Assembly: GCA_023247445.1 (NCBI GenBank)
Contig: JAHFGL010000010.1
Span: 1-60,374, forward strand
Length of the DNA: 60,374 nucleotides
Direction of reading: 5' to 3'
Source of the DNA: Candidatus Omnitrophota bacterium
GTDB taxonomy: Bacteria; Omnitrophota; Gorgyraeia; Zapsychrales; Zapsychraceae
A program made the translations under genes and the position numbers. Each line of letters opens with the position of its first letter. Within the stretch, counting starts at the first letter, position 1. Positions 1 through 9,593 of this stretch are shown here, piece after piece. The notes beneath the pieces were generated by a model, which was not told where the DNA came from, searched no databases, and saw nothing but the letters and a program-made list of their open reading frames with translations.

Positions 1-3000
1 GCCACTGGTTACAGAAGTACCAATCCCTATATTGCCACCTTCGACAATACTTAAATATCGATTTATGATCCCGGCTGTTCTTGTCCCAAACCACATGTAC
101 CCATCGCCTCCGACGCCATATCCACCCGCAATTAGTCCCGTGCCATGATCTGTATTAACAAATATAACTCTGCCTTCATTACCGGCGACCTTTGTCACAC
201 CATCGATGGCGATCTGCGCGGTCCAATTCGTTGATTCATCGACGTCTTCCGTTATCCATAAACGTGTCGGCGCGCCGGTTGTCCCGATCCCAACGTTACC
301 GCTGGTAACTGTTAACGCTGGACCGGCGCCAGCCTGTGAAATACTAAGCGCTGTTGTTCCTGTTGACGCCGTACCGCTGTTAGTAATTTGGACTAAAGTT
401 CTAGTATTCGTCGTGGTACTCGCTGAGGCAAAGTTTGCAATTTTACCCGTCGTCAGCGCATCGGCATCACCAATATCAAGTGCCGTTCCGGTTGTTAATA
501 CCGTCGGCTGGATATCAACAACATTACTGGTTGTATTTTCTCCATCAATATCTAAAGCAACAATACCGGTAGCCACATCCTGATCTAAACGCAATAAAAA
601 CGCTGAATCTGTTCCAGCGGCGGCTGGATTCTGTAAAATAATTGAATCATCCGCCGTGGTTAAGGCGATTATCGCATCGCTTCCATCCACATCTTGATTG
701 TATACTGACTGTAGCGCAATCGCTCCCGCAGTATTAGCATCCGTCCCGCAAGCTAAGACGCCATTAGCATCTGTATCAATCGTATCGCAACTTGCTAATG
801 TTGTGATTCTCGTCGTCCCTGTGACATGTAAATCTGTGCTTGGAATGGAATTGCCAATACCAACTCGGCCACTGACCGTCAATGCCCCACCCGGTGCCGT
901 ATATCCAATCCCGATGTTGCCATTAGTTGTTAATGCCGGGCCTCCAGAATTTTGCGTAATATTTAATGCCGTGACATTAGTCGTTACAGTCGCAGAATTC
1001 GTAATCTGAACTAGCGTCCTTAAATCTGCGGTGCTTATACTATTCGATGCAAAGTTGGCGATCTTTCCTGTAGTCAATCCGTTTGCATTGCCAATATTTA
1101 ATAATGTCTGTGTTGTATCCGCTGCAAAAGAAATATCTAATCGCGCTGCCGCGCCGGTGGTTCCAATCCCGACGTTATTTGCAAAATAATGTAAGTTTGT
1201 TGTCCCTGGCGCATAAATTCCCCAATTCTTAGTTCCTGCGGTCTGATCATTGATATAAAGTCCATAGGCATTAGTAATTGTACTAGCAGCTCCTTTTATA
1301 GGATTAAGAGCATACAAAGCAACAGCACTATCTACTGTAAAAGCTGTATTTGTCGTTTGTACATATCCAGCTATCGCCGTTACAAAAGTAGCATTTGCAG
1401 GATTAGGATTATCAGCGGTTGGATTTGAAATAATTCCCCAACAGGAATAAGTAGTACTACAATCATCCGCACTATCAAATGTTTGGGAAGCAGCTATCCC
1501 AATAGTATTCAATGCTGCTGCCGCCGCAGATCCAATCGCAAAACCGCCTCCATTTCCTGTAATTGATAAAGCTGGATAAACTGAATCTTGCTTAATCGTA
1601 AGTCCGACTGTTCCCACCGCGGCGGAGTTATCATTTGTAATCTGGACAAGCGTCCTTGTATCAGTTGTTGCACTATTCGACACAAAATTGGCAATTTTTC
1701 CCGTTGTCAATGCATTGGCATCACCAATATCAAATGCTGTGCCCGTTGTTAATGCCGTGGCTTGGGCATCAATGATATTCGCTGTCGTGTTCGCCGCTGC
1801 AATATCTAACGCAATTACTCCAACCGCATCTTGTTTTAATCGAAGCAAAAATGTTGAATCCGTTCCACCAGCAGCGGGATTATTTAAAATCAGGGAATCA
1901 TCGTTAGCAGATAATTGAATGGTTGTATCGCCAGCATTTGCATCATTGTCATACGCATTTTGCAGCGTTGATCCGGTTCCACTATCGCCTTGCAATACCC
2001 AATTATTCGCGGTTTCGCAGGCATAAAGTCTTTGTCCACTGGACGCATCCGTATCCATATAAATTTGTCCAACCGCGCAAGCCGCTGGCAAACTCGTCGA
2101 ACTTGGAAGTTTCAAAGCCGCTGTATTTAAATCAACCAAACCATTCGTAACATTAATGGCCTTGGCATCAGCATCTTGTTGGATGTTGAGCGCGGTCGCT
2201 CCCACCGCTCCACTGTCGTCATTAGTAATTTGTACTAATGTTCGTGTTGCTGTGCTCGCACTCGTTGAACTAAAGATCGCGGCTCCACCGGCTGTGACTG
2301 AATTTGCTGTCACTTCAACCGCCGTTGCTGTCGTTGCTGAACTTGTAATCAACATCGACCGCCCATTTGCTGTTTGCGTTATTGCAACCGCACTGCCTCC
2401 CGCCGCCTGATTAATTCCTAAGCCCACTGTTCCAACAGCAGCAGTACTCGAGTTTGTTATTTGCACTAGTGTTCTAGTATCTGTTGTTGCACTGTTCGAT
2501 ACAAAATTTGCAATTTTACCCGTCGTCAGTGCATTGGCATCACCGATGTCGAGCGCCGTTCCGGTTGTTAAGACCGTCGGCTGAATGTCGACCACATTTG
2601 CCGTTGTGTTCTCGGCATCAATATCAAGTGCGATAACTCCCGCCGTATCTTGATCAAGTCGAAGTAAGAATGTTGAATCTGTTCCCGCTGCCGCTGGGTT
2701 CTGGAAAATGATTGAATCATCCGCCGAGGTTAATGCAATCGTCGCATCCGATCCATCGGCGTCAAAGCCATAGGATCCTTGTAAATTGGCTGAACTAGCT
2801 GTTGCGAGTAATACCCAGCCCGTATTTCCACCATCCGTTGTCTTGATATACAAATTACCGTTGGTGTGATCAACACAGAGGTCACCTTTATTTCCCGTGA
2901 TTTCAGCTTCTGGCGTCGCATTATTAATAAATGTTTGATAGTCACCACCGGTGTTGGCCAATGTCACGACTGCGACCGTATCTGCTCCTCCACTATTAAT

Positions 3001-3348
3001 ATGTAACTTCGTACTCGCCGTTGTCACACCGATGCCAATTGTTCCATCCACAATTAATCCTTCGGCATCAACGCACTCTGCTCCACCTAAATCAATTCGC
3101 ATACATCCCTTCGCATTTACATTTCCATCTGAATCAATATGCAAGACTTCAGCTGGTGATGAATCTTGAACCGCAAACACACTCGATCCATCCGTTGAGT
3201 CAAGCACTGCTTCGATGTTTGTCGCTTCGCTTGTTTGCGGATTAAATAATACAAAGGCACAGAGCATCAGACCTATATATAGAGAAGAGACAAAGCTCCG
3301 CATCCATTGCCAAATATTCATCTTCAATTTTTTATTTTCTATCTTCAT
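1..3348 (-). CDS. Giant secreted beta-strand-repeat surface protein (3' end cut by window)
   Basis: One minus-strand frame stays open for 1116 codons from an ATG at 3348 to base 1, so the C-terminus is missing. Residues about 10-42 form a signal peptide: a basic start, the hydrophobic run SLYIGLMLCAFVLF, then an Ala site. The rest is rich in Thr, Ala, Asn, Gly and Asp and nearly free of Lys and aromatic residues. It shows recurrent short motifs of the GIGTT and LVQITN type (the LVQIT Gln is near residues 296, 373, 569, 781 and 987) and three ~112-residue repeats. This composition resembles tail-fibre or adhesin stalks that often end in an S74-type intramolecular chaperone, but that end is outside the window. 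It is probably exported and surface-exposed, acting as an adhesin or stalk; that role is inference. An alternative start is the ATG at 3321. No strong Shine-Dalgarno is seen. It lies 23 bp after the RAYT gene, so the two may be co-transcribed. Plus-strand frames over this region are antisense shadows. Confidence 0.85.
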   Translation of the reverse strand, partial: MKIENKKLKMNIWQWMRSFVSSLYIGLMLCAFVLFNPQTSEATNIEAVLDSTDGSSVFAVQDSSPAEVLHIDSDGNVNAKGCMRIDLGGAECVDAEGLIVDGTIGIGVTTASTKLHINSGGADTVAVVTLANTGGDYQTFINNATPEAEITGNKGDLCVDHTNGNLYIKTTDGGNTGWVLLATASSANLQGSYGFDADGSDATIALTSADDSIIFQNPAAAGTDSTFLLRLDQDTAGVIALDIDAENTTANVVDIQPTVLTTGTALDIGDANALTTGKIANFVSNSATTDTRTLVQITNSSTAAVGTVGLGINQAAGGSAVAITQTANGRSMLITSSATTATAVEVTANSVTAGGAAIFSSTSASTATRTLVQITNDDSGAVGATALNIQQDADAKAINVTNGLVDLNTAALKLPSSTSLPAACAVGQIYMDTDASSGQRLYACETANNWVLQGDSGTGSTLQNAYDNDANAGDTTIQLSANDDSLILNNPAAGGTDSTFLLRLKQDAVGVIALDIAAANTTANIIDAQATALTTGTAFDIGDANALTTGKIANFVSNSATTDTRTLVQITNDNSAAVGTVGLTIKQDSVYPALSITGNGGGFAIGSAAAAALNTIGIAASQTFDSADDCSTTYSCWGIISNPTADNPNPANATFVTAIAGYVQTTNTAFTVDSAVALYALNPIKGAASTITNAYGLYINDQTAGTKNWGIYAPGTTNLHYFANNVGIGTTGAAARLDISFAADTTQTLLNIGNANGLTTGKIANFASNSISTADLRTLVQITNSATVTTNVTALNITQNSGGPALTTNGNIGIGYTAPGGALTVSGRVGIGNSIPSTDLHVTGTTRITTLASCDTIDTDANGVLACGTDANTAGAIALQSVYNQDVDGSDAIIALTTADDSIILQNPAAAGTDSAFLLRLDQDVATGIVALDIDGENTTSNVVDIQPTVLTTGTALDIGDADALTTGKIANFASASTTTNTRTLVQITNSGTASTGTTALSISQAGAGPALTVTSGNVGIGTTGAPTRLWITEDVDESTNWTAQIAIDGVTKVAGNEGRVIFVNTDHGTGLIAGGYGVGGDGYMWFGTRTAGIINRYLSIVEGGNIGIGTSVTSG
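362..2768 (-). repeat. Three ~112-residue internal repeats of the surface protein
   Basis: Three in-frame segments at about 2432-2768, 1615-1950 and 362-697 encode near-parallel protein repeats. In order each holds an Asp-rich start (D-x-D-G-S-D), DDSI-x-x-NPAA, FLLRL-x-QD, ALDI, TTGTA, DIGDA, TTGKIANF and TRTLVQITN. Copies 1 and 2 share most residues of the TTGKIANFVSNSATTDTRT region. Copy spacing is irregular (about 480 and 920 bp of other sequence between them), and copies 1 and 3 are the closest pair at protein level. Codon choice differs between copies, so the duplications are not recent. Confidence 0.8.
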
Positions 3349-3371
3349 CTATTTTATATTGTTCATCCCCA

Positions 3372-4004
3372 TCATCTCTTTTTAAACTGATCTCTAAACT
3401 CTCGGTCTCCAATAGCCTGACCACGGAAATTAATGACATCTAAATTCTTCAGAAGACCTTTAACAACCAAAGTCTTATATAAAAGTTTTCTCTCTGTATC
3501 ATTCTTTCCTAAATCTTCATAAAGCTTGTGATGGTCAAGCTTCAAAACCCCAACCTTCCCCGAGGCTAATTGATTAAATCCAGACCAGACATAATCTGCT
3601 GGATCTTTAGCTATTTTTTCTTTAACAGGATCTAAATCAATATGGCGAGAACAGGCTAAGAAATATTTTTCTTCTTGAACGACAAAATTTTTATAGCGTC
3701 GTAAGAAAACATGCCCGATTGCTTTGTATTTTTTATTGAAATATTTGGCGTACTTCTTGGAGACAAGCTCCATAAACTTGGAAAGGCTCTCCTCTTCTTG
3801 AGGTTCGAGCAATAAGTGGATGTAATGATCCATCAAGACATAATTGAAGATCTTGACGGAAAACTGCTCTCTGGACTCATTTAAATAAGCTAAATATTGA
3901 TTTCGATCTTGATCGGATAAAAAAAGCGGACGCAGACCTGTGCCACGGCAGATGACATGGTAAATATGCCCTAGTTTCTGATAACGCATAGAGCGCATCA
4001 ACAT
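3372..4004 (-). CDS. REP-associated tyrosine transposase (RAYT, IS200-like) with altered catalytic residue
   Basis: This 210-residue protein belongs to the TnpA-REP/Y1_Tnp HUH family, which nicks single-stranded REP hairpins. The N-terminus (GHIYHVICRGTG, residues 12-23) matches the family start. The metal-binding HUH pair is present as HYIHLLLEP (H60, H63). The helix that normally reads Y-I-x-x-N-P-V here reads RHIDLDPV (120-127). The catalytic Tyr position is therefore His121 (codon CAT, 3642-3644) and the usual Asn is Asp. The following W-S-G motif (about 140-142) is kept. The protein is full length with no frameshift. A promoter lies directly at the start, so the real start may be the ATG at 4004 or the one at 3989. 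Two REP-like palindromes lie nearby around groEL. It may be catalytically inactive, domesticated, or use another residue. The family call is firm; activity is unknown. Confidence 0.88.
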   Translation of the reverse strand: MLMRSMRYQKLGHIYHVICRGTGLRPLFLSDQDRNQYLAYLNESREQFSVKIFNYVLMDHYIHLLLEPQEEESLSKFMELVSKKYAKYFNKKYKAIGHVFLRRYKNFVVQEEKYFLACSRHIDLDPVKEKIAKDPADYVWSGFNQLASGKVGVLKLDHHKLYEDLGKNDTERKLLYKTLVVKGLLKNLDVINFRGQAIGDREFRDQFKKR

Positions 4005-4010
4005 GACCCT

Positions 4011-4039
4011 AGCATATCAACATGCTGTGAATATGTCAA
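4011..4039 (-). promoter_or_regulatory. Sigma70-type promoter for the RAYT gene
   Basis: Reading the minus strand, TTGACA (4039-4034), a 17-nt spacer and TATGCT (4016-4011) form a good promoter, with a TG one base before the -10 box (extended -10). The predicted start of transcription falls at about 4004, on or next to the first ATG of the RAYT gene. There is no Shine-Dalgarno, which suggests a leaderless or near-leaderless mRNA. It probably also transcribes the giant surface protein. Confidence 0.6.
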
Positions 4040-4135
4040 TAATTAGCTGCTAAATATTATGTATTTTACAGCACCTTAGTGAATAACAAAATAGAGGAAA
4101 AATAATTTAGGAAATATGTAGAAGGGAGGGCAAAC

Positions 4136-4166
4136 AAAAAAGAGCAAGGATATTATCCTTGCCCTT
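4136..4166 (-). terminator. Rho-independent terminator of groES-groEL
   Basis: A 9-bp perfect stem pairs 4144-4152 (GCAAGGATA) with 4154-4162 (TATCCTTGC). On the minus strand it is followed by TCTTTTTTG (4143-4135). It lies about 115 bp after the groEL stop and before the RAYT promoter, so it separates the heat-shock transcript from the next unit. Confidence 0.7.
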
Positions 4167-4180
4167 TTGATCTTATTATC

Positions 4181-4265
4181 GTCATCCTGAGTCCGTAGGA
4201 CGAAGGATCTCAGAATTCTTTAAGTACGTTGAGATTCTTCGCACCTTTGGTGCTCAGAATTACGG
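4181..4265. repeat. REP-like palindromic element, copy 1 (downstream of groEL)
   Basis: The outer arms are GTCATCCTGAG (4181-4191) and CTCAGAATTAC (4253-4263). Internal complementary segments are CGAAGGATCTC and GAGATTCTTCG, and there is a small GCACC-TTT-GGTGC hairpin. The fold predicted is a three-way junction of hairpins, as in REP/BIME elements. It ends about 14 bp after the groEL stop codon. It shares arms and the GATCTC/GAGATTCTTCG core with the copy at 5966-6036 but differs in the loops. Confidence 0.75.
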
Positions 4266-4278
4266 AATTTTAAAACTA

Positions 4279-5949
<1,671 letters not shown>

Positions 5950-5965
5950 TTAATAAAACCATTTT

Positions 5966-6036
5966 GTCATCCTGAGCGAAAGCGAAGGATCTCTTTATTC
6001 TTTGAGATTCTTCGGCCTTTGGCCTCAGAATGACGG
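5966..6036. repeat. REP-like palindromic element, copy 2 (groES-groEL gap)
   Basis: The arms are GTCATCCTGAG (5966-5976) and CTCAGAATGAC (6024-6034), with inner arms CGAAGGATCTC and GAGATTCTTCG and a GGCC-TTT-GGCC hairpin. It fills most of the 121-bp gap between groES and groEL, so it is transcribed in the mRNA. There it could change the stability or ratio of the two cistrons, as REP elements do in enterobacteria. It is related to the copy after groEL. Confidence 0.8.
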
Positions 6037-6043
6037 AGATTAA

Positions 6044-6334
6044 TTAGCCAACAACTGCAAATACATCTTCTTCTCTCATGATCAAATAATCTTCACCGTC
6101 TTTGGTGCTGATTTCCGTTCCGCTGTATTTTCCATACAAAATGCGATCGCCGGCTTTAATTTCTAACGCAACAATTTTTCCAAGTTCATTCATCTTGCCC
6201 TTACCGACAGCAATAACTTTACCTTCTTGTGGTTTTTCTTTGGCTGTATCTGGAAGGACGATCCCGCCTTTTGTTTTTTCTTCGGCCTCTAAAGGCTTGA
6301 CAAGAATTCTGTCACCTAATGGTTGAATTTTCAC
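6044..6334 (-). CDS. groS: Co-chaperonin GroES
   Basis: This 96-residue protein is the normal Cpn10 length. It has the family start [13 protein letters not shown], a mobile-loop region [16 protein letters not shown] that contacts GroEL, and the closing [17 protein letters not shown] heptamer caps the GroEL ring. The start is GTG (6334-6332), supported by an AGGAGG Shine-Dalgarno at 6341-6346. It is the first gene of the groESL operon, under the CIRCE operator and promoter upstream. Confidence 0.97.
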   Translation of the reverse strand: MKIQPLGDRILVKPLEAEEKTKGGIVLPDTAKEKPQEGKVIAVGKGKMNELGKIVALEIKAGDRILYGKYSGTEISTKDGEDYLIMREEDVFAVVG

Positions 6335-6385
6335 TACCCACCTCCTGTTTGTTGATTGGTCTTTATATTTATTAAAAAACTTGGC

Positions 6386-6412
6386 TTAGCACTGATTCCA
6401 ATAGAGTGCTAA
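6386..6412 (-). promoter_or_regulatory. CIRCE operator (HrcA binding site)
   Basis: This 27-bp inverted repeat fits the consensus TTAGCACTC-N9-GAGTGCTAA with one mismatch: the left arm is TTAGCACTG, the right arm GAGTGCTAA is exact and the spacer is 9 nt. It overlaps the end of the -10 box and the expected transcription start of groES, the usual place for HrcA repression. The start codon of groES is about 50 bp downstream. No hrcA gene is in the window. Confidence 0.95.
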
Positions 6413-6438
6413 TTTAACAAAATTAAAATTTTTGTCAA
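6411..6438 (-). promoter_or_regulatory. Sigma70-type promoter of groES-groEL
   Basis: On the minus strand TTGACA (6438-6433), a 16-nt spacer and TAAATT (6416-6411) form a promoter. The -10 box overlaps the first bases of the CIRCE element, which fits housekeeping transcription blocked by HrcA rather than an alternative heat-shock sigma factor. Confidence 0.7.
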
Positions 6439-6513
6439 GGATAAATTTTTTAGTAAAGCTAACTGAAGGTATTATTGAGTTTAGATTCCGGCGAGAATTA
6501 GGCCAAGAAAAAT

Positions 6514-7272
6514 TTACTTTGATGATAGCAGCGCCATGCCCTTAAAGACAAGGTCGCGGTCAATTTTATGGATCTTATGCGCAATAAAACGTTTCATCAA
6601 ATAAAGGTACCCACCAGTAACAATCACTCTTGGACGGCCCTTTAGTTGACGGGAAATACGATCAATCAACCCAACGAGCATTTCACCATAACCGTAGAAA
6701 ATTCCGCTGAGCATACTCGTCACGGTATCTTTGCCGATGAGCTTTCTCGGGGCTTCAATGTTATTAATTTTAGGCAGTAGTGCCGTTTTACGAAACAGCG
6801 ATTCAAACGACAAACGAATTCCGGGAACAATAATCCCTCCTTCATAAGCGCCGCTTTTAGAAACAGCATCAAGCGTGATGGCTGTTCCCAGATCAATGAC
6901 AATGGCTGGCGCGCCATAAAGACATTTGGTCGCGTAGGCGCAGACCAAACGATCTTGGCCCACCTGTTTTGGATTCTTGTAATTATTTTTAATGGGAACA
7001 ATAATGTCTTCGCCAACAAACAAAGGATTGATCTTAAAAATATTTTTAATTTGTCCTCGGACAATATGATTAAGTGGTGGGACGACGCTACAGACAATAA
7101 TATCAGCAATCGCATTATGATTTCGTTTTATTATTTTTAGCGTCTGCAATAGTTTTATTTTAAAGGCGCTAGTGGAAATCGTCTTATCAAAATAATAAAC
7201 CTTTATCACCTTAGAATTTTTAAGAACAGCCAGATGAATGGATGTGTTGCCTAAATCAATTGCCAAAAGCAT
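6514..7272 (-). CDS. coaX: Type III pantothenate kinase
   Basis: This 252-residue protein phosphorylates pantothenate in the first step of coenzyme A synthesis. The ASKHA-fold phosphate motif DLGNTSIHLAVL is at the N-terminus. Further motifs are G-x-D-R (VGQDRLV), VIDLGTAITLDAV and GGIIVPGI, all CoaX signatures. I place the start at ATG 7272, 7 bp after the preceding stop codon. The same frame is open further upstream to 7548, but that part only reads the glycine-codon tract of DUF2207 in another frame. It is the last gene of the run that begins at 14258. Confidence 0.93.
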   Translation of the reverse strand: MLLAIDLGNTSIHLAVLKNSKVIKVYYFDKTISTSAFKIKLLQTLKIIKRNHNAIADIIVCSVVPPLNHIVRGQIKNIFKINPLFVGEDIIVPIKNNYKNPKQVGQDRLVCAYATKCLYGAPAIVIDLGTAITLDAVSKSGAYEGGIIVPGIRLSFESLFRKTALLPKINNIEAPRKLIGKDTVTSMLSGIFYGYGEMLVGLIDRISRQLKGRPRVIVTGGYLYLMKRFIAHKIHKIDRDLVFKGMALLSSK

Positions 7273-7279
7273 TTTATTC

Positions 7280-9034
7280 TTACCAACCACCGCCACCACC
7301 TCCTCCGCCGCCACCACCAGAACTCCCACCGCCACTAAAGCCACCGCCGCCAGAAGTTGATCCGGGAGGCGATGAAGAAGCAGCAATCGTTGTCGCAAAT
7401 GTCCCTGCGAGACTCGAAGCAAAATTAGTCGGTCTTGAGGAACTCCACGATGGCCCATAATACCATCCTGGAGAATAGGGTTGCCCCGCTTCTTCTGCGC
7501 GTTTAAACACCTCAGCAAATTGCTGTGACCATTTCTGCTCGACATCAAGAGCTAGGGCGTAAGGCAAATATTTTTCAAATAACTCCGGCGTTTTTTCCGG
7601 AGGATTGAGCATATTCAATCGATCTTTTTCCGCGACAGATAAATACATTCTAAAACCTTCAATGGAATCCATTAGTTTTCGGCCGGTCATCGTTGGGGCT
7701 TTAAGCAAATAATAAAAAAGGGCATGCACACCAATAGTCAAAATTGAAAGAAGCACAATTGATGAAAATGGAATCTGATTAAATTCCTTTCCGCTTGAAC
7801 CTCCCCAAAAAATAAAAAGACCGGTAAAAACAAGACCCCAGAAAAAATATTCTTTGTTAGTATGAAAATAAATCTTTTCATAACTTTTCTTTAGCGAATC
7901 CTGTAGATCAGTCATGGCGCTACGAATATCTTTATAATTAAGATTATTCAGTTGAATTTGTGAACGATTTGAAAATAACTGACGCGCGGACGCGGCTTCT
8001 TCTTTGGTAAGCATCGACGCATCTTTGGTAAGTTGTTTGAGCGTATACTTTCCACTTATCTCTTCAATCTTGGCATAGCCCTTGACCGCCATGTTTAGAA
8101 TGGCAGCGGTAAAGACTTTATTATCATATCCCATATGTAAAATATAGCGAATGACCGCCGGAGAAAGATTCATTGGTGGAGAATATAATGGAATAATCGT
8201 TCCTTTAGCTGGATCCTTACCCACCAAATCCCAAATGATGACGTAATAAACCAATAAAATAAGCAAACCTAAGAAACAAAGAAATGTTCCCCAATTATCT
8301 TTAATAAAATAGTTGCATCTCTGAAACCATGTCGGCTCATGAATAATTCCTTTTGGCCAAGAAACGACAACGGTTAACCCCTCATTTGAATTAAGCCCCC
8401 GCGTCGTTGTGAAGACTAAGTGATCATTTTGATTCCGTTCAAAAGCAAAATGTTGCTCACGGGACCCCATAAGACCCGTGTACCCACCTGTTTCTAAAAT
8501 ACGTTCCGCCGCTTGCTGTGGCAAATCAATCGTAACAGAAGCTTCATCGATCGGAAAATTCCAACCATTGCCGGTTACGTTCCAATAAAGTTCATCATGA
8601 TCCTTAAAAAATCCCAGTTGACGGTTGGTTTCATATGTAATTGTGTACGTATATTCACCGGAAGGAAGAAAATAATCTTTGTTTCCAATATAAACCCGTT
8701 TGCCATTGGCCCAATCTTTTACAAAATAATTTTCTTTTCGATTGTCTCTTAAAACATCAATCATGCGAAAACCAACCACAACGTGATTTCCCAATCGATC
8801 CAAATAATTTGTCGGGAAATCCCGATAAATCCCTCTTTTAATTTGATTCTCTGCGCTACGCACCTTAATAATTTCGGTAACGGTCATCGACGCGTCTGGA
8901 TGCACACGGACATAACTATGAAAAGAAAGAATTCGTTCATCGGCCGCCGCTAAAGTCGATAAAGCCCCGAACAAACTAATTAGAAGAAATAAAACAAAAC
9001 CTGTCGTCAGCTTATGGTTAAAATATTTTCTCAT
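7280..9034 (-). CDS. DUF2207 family membrane protein with poly-Gly tail
   Basis: This 584-residue protein has an N-terminal signal segment ([18 protein letters not shown]), then an extracytoplasmic DUF2207 beta domain. That domain contains [18 protein letters not shown] and the RGIYRDFPT motif characteristic of the family. One membrane helix follows ([18 protein letters not shown]), then a cytoplasmic part with two more helices ([15 protein letters not shown] and [20 protein letters not shown]). It ends in a Ser/Gly tail with a run of 11 Gly and a final Trp, typical of the family. The start is ATG 9034, after the lemA stop. An upstream in-frame extension inside lemA is rejected. LemA-DUF2207 pairs are common; the function is unknown, probably envelope-related. 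Confidence 0.85.
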   Translation of the reverse strand: MRKYFNHKLTTGFVLFLLISLFGALSTLAAADERILSFHSYVRVHPDASMTVTEIIKVRSAENQIKRGIYRDFPTNYLDRLGNHVVVGFRMIDVLRDNRKENYFVKDWANGKRVYIGNKDYFLPSGEYTYTITYETNRQLGFFKDHDELYWNVTGNGWNFPIDEASVTIDLPQQAAERILETGGYTGLMGSREQHFAFERNQNDHLVFTTTRGLNSNEGLTVVVSWPKGIIHEPTWFQRCNYFIKDNWGTFLCFLGLLILLVYYVIIWDLVGKDPAKGTIIPLYSPPMNLSPAVIRYILHMGYDNKVFTAAILNMAVKGYAKIEEISGKYTLKQLTKDASMLTKEEAASARQLFSNRSQIQLNNLNYKDIRSAMTDLQDSLKKSYEKIYFHTNKEYFFWGLVFTGLFIFWGGSSGKEFNQIPFSSIVLLSILTIGVHALFYYLLKAPTMTGRKLMDSIEGFRMYLSVAEKDRLNMLNPPEKTPELFEKYLPYALALDVEQKWSQQFAEVFKRAEEAGQPYSPGWYYGPSWSSSRPTNFASSLAGTFATTIAASSSPPGSTSGGGGFSGGGSSGGGGGGGGGGGW

Positions 9035-9035
9035 T

Positions 9036-9593
9036 TTAAGTTCCCTTAATAAATTTAGCATCTGGGACTTGGCGTTCTGTTGCATATTCAATCTCAAAAA
9101 ACTTAGCCGGCTGAAAATTAAACAGTGACGCGATCGTATTCGCCGGAAACGATTGAACCATTACATTATAATTGCGCACAGTGCCATTGTAATAACGTCT
9201 CGCCATCTGCAATTGATCTTCAATTTCCGATAAACTATTTTGCAGAGAAAGAAAACCTTGATTAGCTTTCAAATCTGGATAATTTTCTGCTAACGCAAAA
9301 ATAGTTTTTAGCCCTCGCGAAAGCTGATTCTCCATCGATTCACGCTGAGTATCTGACGGGGCACTCACAAGCTGTGTACGCAACTTGGCAATATCTTCCA
9401 ATGTCTTTTGCTCATGCTGAGCATACCCTTTGACTGTCTCAACGATATTTGGAATCAAATCATATCGACGCTTTAGCTGAACATCAATCCCGCTAAAGGC
9501 TTCTTGCAAAAACATCTTTAGCTGAATCAAACGATTATAAATCATCGCAATCACAACGGCGATTAAAACAACAATTCCTAATGCGATAAACAT
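9036..9593 (-). CDS. lemA: LemA family membrane protein
   Basis: This 185-residue protein has one N-terminal membrane helix ([20 protein letters not shown]) followed by the LemA helical domain with the family motif [20 protein letters not shown]. The remainder is predicted as antiparallel long helices, ending with [11 protein letters not shown]. Its start overlaps the uvrB stop in TAATG, and the DUF2207 partner follows directly, so uvrB-lemA-DUF2207 appear co-transcribed. The biochemical role of LemA is not established. Confidence 0.93.
   Translation of the reverse strand: MFIALGIVVLIAVVIAMIYNRLIQLKMFLQEAFSGIDVQLKRRYDLIPNIVETVKGYAQHEQKTLEDIAKLRTQLVSAPSDTQRESMENQLSRGLKTIFALAENYPDLKANQGFLSLQNSLSEIEDQLQMARRYYNGTVRNYNVMVQSFPANTIASLFNFQPAKFFEIEYATERQVPDAKFIKGT

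Noticed and set aside
206-3245. Many plus-strand and short minus-strand frames over the first 3.2 kb, Val/Ala/Pro-rich
   Set aside because: They are antisense or out-of-frame shadows of one 1116-codon minus-strand frame; their repetitive look comes from the repeats of that gene.
1-3348. Possible CRISPR-like or tandem DNA repeat array
   Set aside because: The repeats are protein-level, ~336 bp long, irregularly spaced and diverged by codon changes; there are no short identical repeats with unique spacers.
3372-4162. Complete insertion sequence around the RAYT gene
   Set aside because: There are no terminal inverted repeats or target duplications directly flanking the gene; RAYTs are single-copy genes linked to REPs rather than full IS elements.
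7242-7460. Poly-proline plus-strand frame
   Set aside because: It is antisense to the glycine-rich tail of the DUF2207 protein (Gly codons read as Pro).
7273-7548. N-terminal 92-residue extension of CoaX
   Set aside because: It reads the DUF2207 3' end in another frame; CoaX proteins begin at the DLGNT motif, and ATG 7272 follows directly after the DUF2207 stop.
9035-9097. Longer start for the DUF2207 gene inside lemA
   Set aside because: The signal peptide begins at ATG 9034; the extension would place unrelated residues before it and overlap lemA.
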